Shown here in pieces: positions 61,005 through 64,000 of a stretch of DNA of 64,000 nucleotides (its first letter is position 1; every line of letters begins with the position of its first letter). Position numbers and translations under genes: made by a program. This DNA is from Regnicoccus_A sp014224355. GTDB taxonomy: Bacteria > Cyanobacteriota > Cyanobacteriia > PCC-6307 > Cyanobiaceae. The DNA lies in NCBI RefSeq assembly GCF_050920705.1, contig NZ_CP154799.1:2108001-2172000 (forward strand), in the 5' to 3' direction. Below the pieces are notes generated by a model that was not told where the DNA came from, searched no databases, and saw only the letters and a list, made by a program, of their open reading frames with translations.

Positions 61005-62652
61005 AATCAGCGATGGCCTTTTCCATGGCAGGTGAGGAGGCTGCTGTGATGAAATCAAGCCTGAAATCCTGCCCTTCGCTCAGATATTCTGCATAGGATG
61101 ACTGCAGAAATTCTTTGTAACGTGGATCCTGTTTCACATATACATTGAAGAATGGGGTCATCATCGACTTGACGTAGTCTTGAATCAGTTGCTCGTTGGG
61201 CAAAGCCAAGTGCGTCACTGACTCAATCGAGGTCTTGATGCCTGGATCGATATTGTCGAAGTTCACATGGGCCTGCCCTTCCACCATCATCCAGTATTTG
61301 TTTGGGTTCGTGAGCCAGGTGAAGCTGGCGGCCTGTTGACGTGCTGGTGGGGCAGCCGGATCATAACTGCCTGAAATGAACATGGTGGGAAGAGGGATGG
61401 CCGCGATCCCTTTGGGACCAAACAAACTGCGATTCACCGGATTGTATCCAAGGATGCTGGTGACTCGGTTGTCTTTGAAGCTGTAGGCTGTCCTGGGCAA
61501 CTCCAGGGCCTGGCACTCGAGAAGCAGGGACACATCAATCGCCGCAAAGCTTCTGTTGCATTCAGTCTTTAGGTAGTCGAAGTCGATCTTCGCTCCGCCT
61601 ACGGCCAGAGCTGTATAGCCACCGAAGGAATGACCGGCCACGCCGATGTTGTCCAACACCAGCCGTCCCTGGAAGGATTCATCATTGCGCCGCTCCAGCT
61701 CGTCCATCACATAGGAGAGGTCCTTCGGGCGATTGATGAATTCATTGACATCGAAGACATCCTTGTTCGTGCCGTTGATCAGTCCTTTCACCCAGGTACT
61801 GTCGCTGCCTGGGTGCTGGGGAGCGGCAACGACATAGCCATGGGAGGCCAGATGCCTGAGGCCCACGGCATAGTCTTTCGGCTGGGAAGAAAGGCCGTGG
61901 GAAAAAACGATTACGGGGACGTTGCTCTCTATCAGCTCCTTTGGTTTGTAGACCTCAACGTAGAATTTCCGCTGTCGGCTGGTATCGACAAGATTCCAGA
62001 TATCTTTTTCGACCCCGTACTTTCCAGGTGCGCCTGGATTCTTCAACTTGGCAAAGTCCACGGGGCTGGCAGCCTGGGCCTCGATGTCCGTGAGGTCACG
62101 CATGAGGCTGATTAGCGTTTCGGTTCCTTTGATCAGCAATTCGGCTTCTCTGGTGACACTGGCAATCCGCTGGCCATTGAAGGAGATGTTCACCGGCAAC
62201 TTCTTCATCACGTTGAGCAAGGAGAGACCGTCCTTATCGAAGGCGGCCGCCACCAACGCACCCCTGATGGCAAGTGCACCGTTGGCTCCATTTTTCATGG
62301 TGATGTTTTTGCCCAGCAGTTTGAGCACGTCCTCGCCAATGTTGCTGTTGAAAAAGCGTGAGACCAGTATCGGCTCAACATCAGCGCGAAAGACGAGTGC
62401 CTCCCGCATCTTTTTCTGCTTTTCTGGATCGTTGCCACGCACGAGCAGCCGCAAGTCCTCATTGACTTTGCCGGTAGCGGCAAAGGCTTCGAGCGACTGC
62501 ACCTGGAGAGTGCGCTCGAACGGCCCATAGGTAAAGAACAGTGTGCCTGCCGCCAGTGCTGGGCTGCCCATCAGGATCGGGCTGATCACGCCGGCTGATA
62601 ACCCCGCTGTGACAGCAATGGTGGACCAGCGGAGCGAGCGATGAAAGGGCAT
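60985..62652 (-). CDS. DUF1400 alpha/beta hydrolase
   Basis: 555 residues from the ATG at 62652. A signal peptide ends near GSPALAAGTLFFTYGPFERT; the next 130 residues form the DUF1400 domain found in cyanobacterial hydrolases (VQSLEAFAATGKV, FFNSNIGEDVLKLLGKNI). The catalytic half resembles platelet-activating-factor acetylhydrolase type: VPVIVFSHGLSSQPKDYAVG, nucleophile elbow GVAGHSFGGYTALAV, ISGSYDPAAPP near the Asp, and a late His in EGQAHVNFDN. It probably cleaves lipid or other esters outside the cytoplasm. The gene is intact among decayed neighbours. Confidence 0.85.
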   Translation of the reverse strand: MPFHRSLRWSTIAVTAGLSAGVISPILMGSPALAAGTLFFTYGPFERTLQVQSLEAFAATGKVNEDLRLLVRGNDPEKQKKMREALVFRADVEPILVSRFFNSNIGEDVLKLLGKNITMKNGANGALAIRGALVAAAFDKDGLSLLNVMKKLPVNISFNGQRIASVTREAELLIKGTETLISLMRDLTDIEAQAASPVDFAKLKNPGAPGKYGVEKDIWNLVDTSRQRKFYVEVYKPKELIESNVPVIVFSHGLSSQPKDYAVGLRHLASHGYVVAAPQHPGSDSTWVKGLINGTNKDVFDVNEFINRPKDLSYVMDELERRNDESFQGRLVLDNIGVAGHSFGGYTALAVGGAKIDFDYLKTECNRSFAAIDVSLLLECQALELPRTAYSFKDNRVTSILGYNPVNRSLFGPKGIAAIPLPTMFISGSYDPAAPPARQQAASFTWLTNPNKYWMMVEGQAHVNFDNIDPGIKTSIESVTHLALPNEQLIQDYVKSMMTPFFNVYVKQDPRYKEFLQSSYAEYLSEGQDFRLDFITAASSPAMEKAIADFRKKYR

Positions 62653-62721
62653 ACTGTGCCAGACCATTCCCGAATATTGTACACTGCGTGTCCCGATACA
62701 ATTTAGCGGCGGGGGGAAGTG

Positions 62722-63337
62722 ATGAAGCTAAAACGAAGTCTTAGCAGCCATCGCCGGTGGATTGTCGATTGGTGTTGGCTTTGGTGTTCGAGAATTAATC
62801 TCAAACTTTGTAAGCGGGCTCTGGTTACTCTTTGAGGGGTCGGTCCGCCCTGGAGATATTCTATTCCTAGAAGGAGACCCCTGCAAAGTTCGTAGCCTTG
62901 GTCTAAGAGCCTCCGTGTTATGGCGCCAGCGTGATAATGCTGAACTGGTGGTTCCAAACCAGATCTTCTTCACCACGACAACCACCACGTTCACAGGTTC
63001 AGACCAGTTGCGCCGTGGAGAGGTTATTGTATCTGCAGCCTACCGTCATGATCCTGCAACAGTAATGGAGTTGCTGCTTACCACTGTCCACTCAGTGCAG
63101 AGCGTGTTGCAGGAGCCTTCTCCGTCTGTCTTCATAGCATGCTATTCGAGTTCCTCGATTGATTACAGCGTCCGATACTATGTATCTAACCCAATGGATA
63201 ATCTGTCAGTAAGCACTGCTGTTTCTGCTGCTGTATGGAAATGTTTCGCAGCCAACGATATTGAGATTCCTTTTCCCCAGAGAGTCATTCATCAGGCGAT
63301 GGGGATGCAACCCAGCTTCGGAGAGCATAGAGAATAA
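62722..63337 (+). pseudogene. MscS-family channel, C-terminal fragment
   Basis: Begins after a stop with LAAIAGGLSIGVGFGVRELI and SNFVSGLWLLFEGSVRPGDI (pore helix and start of the beta domain), then ASVLWRQRDNAELVVPNQIF and the C-terminal alpha/beta domain (YYVSNPMDNLSVSTAVSAAV) to a stop at 63337. The membrane segments before the pore are missing. It belongs to a different MscS subfamily from the pseudogene at 59413, so the two are not halves of one gene. Confidence 0.7.
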
Positions 63338-63528
63338 TTTAATGATGCAAGGATGTCTAGATCAGATCTTGAACGATATGTCGCTGATGCTGCTCGAGGC
63401 CATTCTGATCCTTGCATTTAAGGTGCCATCGGGATATCGGAATGTATCGACATGGTATGCAGGCTTCTGTTCAAGTCGCTCGCGGCAGCCGCTGCTGCGG
63501 CCACTATATGTTGTGTCTCAACACGTGT

Positions 63529-63634
63529 TCAGCAGAGCAGCTCTCTGAGTCGCTGCTGAGGTGGGCGCCAGCCGAGGGCCGAATGCTTCCTGAGGCGATT
63601 TTAGATCGGCAGGTACCGAGCTAGCCAGCGTTTT
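63529..63634 (-). pseudogene. IS481 transposase 3' scrap
   Basis: Minus strand reads RWLARYLPI, a TAA, NRLRKHSALGWRPPQQRLRE and LLC before TGA, aligning with RWLPRYLSIYNRLRKYLALG at 20840-20934. The region 63338-63528 shows nothing else recognisable. Confidence 0.55.
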
Positions 63635-63709
63635 TAGGTTAAATATAATTACTATTGCGCGCTCCAGCCACGCGACTCGTGGCGCGCAGGCATCAATAGA
63701 TGTCATGCT

Positions 63710-64000
63710 ATGCAGATAAAGACACCAAAATCAATGCTTAAGCAAAGCCTCGCCTTCTTTTTCGCGGCTCTTAGCGTTGGCATCCCGATCCATACCACTG
63801 CGCAGGAATTCCCGAAGATCACGCCCCAGCTCATGGATGAGCTGAATTCAAGCCTTGATACCACGTGGCCCAACGATCCTGCCGTTCCGGACTTGCCACC
63901 CATGCCGGTGACGAATGATCCGAAGATGAATCAAGATGCGTTCTTGTGGACTCATTTCAACGACTATATCTACACGCCCAGGAAAGTCGGCGTACCCACG
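63710..64000 (+). CDS. Secreted protein, 5' part (runs off window)
   Basis: Open from the ATG at 63710 (or 63734) to the window end. The signal peptide is MLKQSLAFFFAALSVGIPIH followed by TTAQ. Mature part: EFPKITPQLMDELNSSLDTT, PAVPDLPPMPVTNDPKMNQD and LWTHFNDYIYTPRKVGVPT. It looks like the start of a periplasmic enzyme or binding protein, but no family can be assigned from 95 residues. Confidence 0.6.
   Translation, partial: MQIKTPKSMLKQSLAFFFAALSVGIPIHTTAQEFPKITPQLMDELNSSLDTTWPNDPAVPDLPPMPVTNDPKMNQDAFLWTHFNDYIYTPRKVGVPT

Noticed and set aside
59413..63337. A single MscS gene split by insertion of the hydrolase gene
   Set aside because: The upstream pseudogene already contains its own pore and beta domain, and the downstream fragment is a different subfamily.
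1..64000. CRISPR array
   Set aside because: No run of short, evenly spaced direct repeats with unique spacers was seen. The only tandem repeat is the 165/141/135-bp coding repeat at the left end.

Overview
The window comes from a high-GC cyanobacterium, most likely of the Synechococcus/Cyanobium type. The evidence is a cyanobacterial AbrB regulator (47301-47672), an SmtA metallothionein (49125-49307), two DUF1651 proteins, a DUF1400-type hydrolase and HIP1 palindromes such as GGCGATCGCC at 29238. It looks like an accessory region in active decay. Insertion sequences or their remnants of at least eight kinds (several IS3 types, IS5 types, IS21, IS481, ISAs1, IS256) fill much of it, and many host genes are cut, frameshifted or carry in-frame stops.

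Layout. 1-5750: a secreted Cys-rich repeat protein (runs off the left edge), a secreted acidic-tailed protein, a histidine kinase, a NarL-type response regulator and a serpin, tied together by three near-identical palindromes ATGGGGT-N4-ACCCCAT. 5950-10335: a tag glycosylase remnant, an IS3 element, an integrase remnant, a broken ISAs1 and IS256/IS3 scraps. 10420-11553: a low-GC 2OG-Fe(II) oxygenase. 11848-16839: a three-level nest, IS21 inside IS3 inside IS5, each level with its own target duplication. 16877-28500: a lipoprotein, a DUF1353 protein, a frameshifted secreted protein, more IS elements (including an IS21 inside an IS5), a small secreted protein and a hoxE-like remnant. 29001-32598 and 50155-53788: an inverted duplication of an operon encoding a SLOG-domain protein, a Gp157-like protein, a 70-residue protein and a Rad52-family annealing protein. 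Each copy has a LexA-like box at its promoter and is followed by a different DUF433/DUF5615 toxin-antitoxin-like pair. 32599-42679: IS elements and truncated genes. 41302-43395: remnant of a BREX phage-defence locus (brxE intact, brxA split by an IS3 and cut by an IS5). 43556-49975: TPR protein (frameshifted) with a partner, small cyanobacterial genes, cyAbrB, a secreted nuclease, metallothionein plus CDGSH protein and a recD2 fragment. 53938-57291: a Coq4-like protein, an LTXXQ-type periplasmic protein and a second two-component system. 57469-64000: a DUF1651 protein, a nuclease fragment, IS481 remnants, two fused IS21 ends, two decayed MscS-type channels around a DUF1400 hydrolase, and a partial secreted protein.

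The most distinctive system is the duplicated SLOG/Gp157/Rad52 operon. It resembles a phage-type recombination module under probable SOS control. Its two copies face each other across about 17.5 kb of IS-rich DNA and differ mainly in the second half of Rad52 and in the downstream toxin-antitoxin pair.
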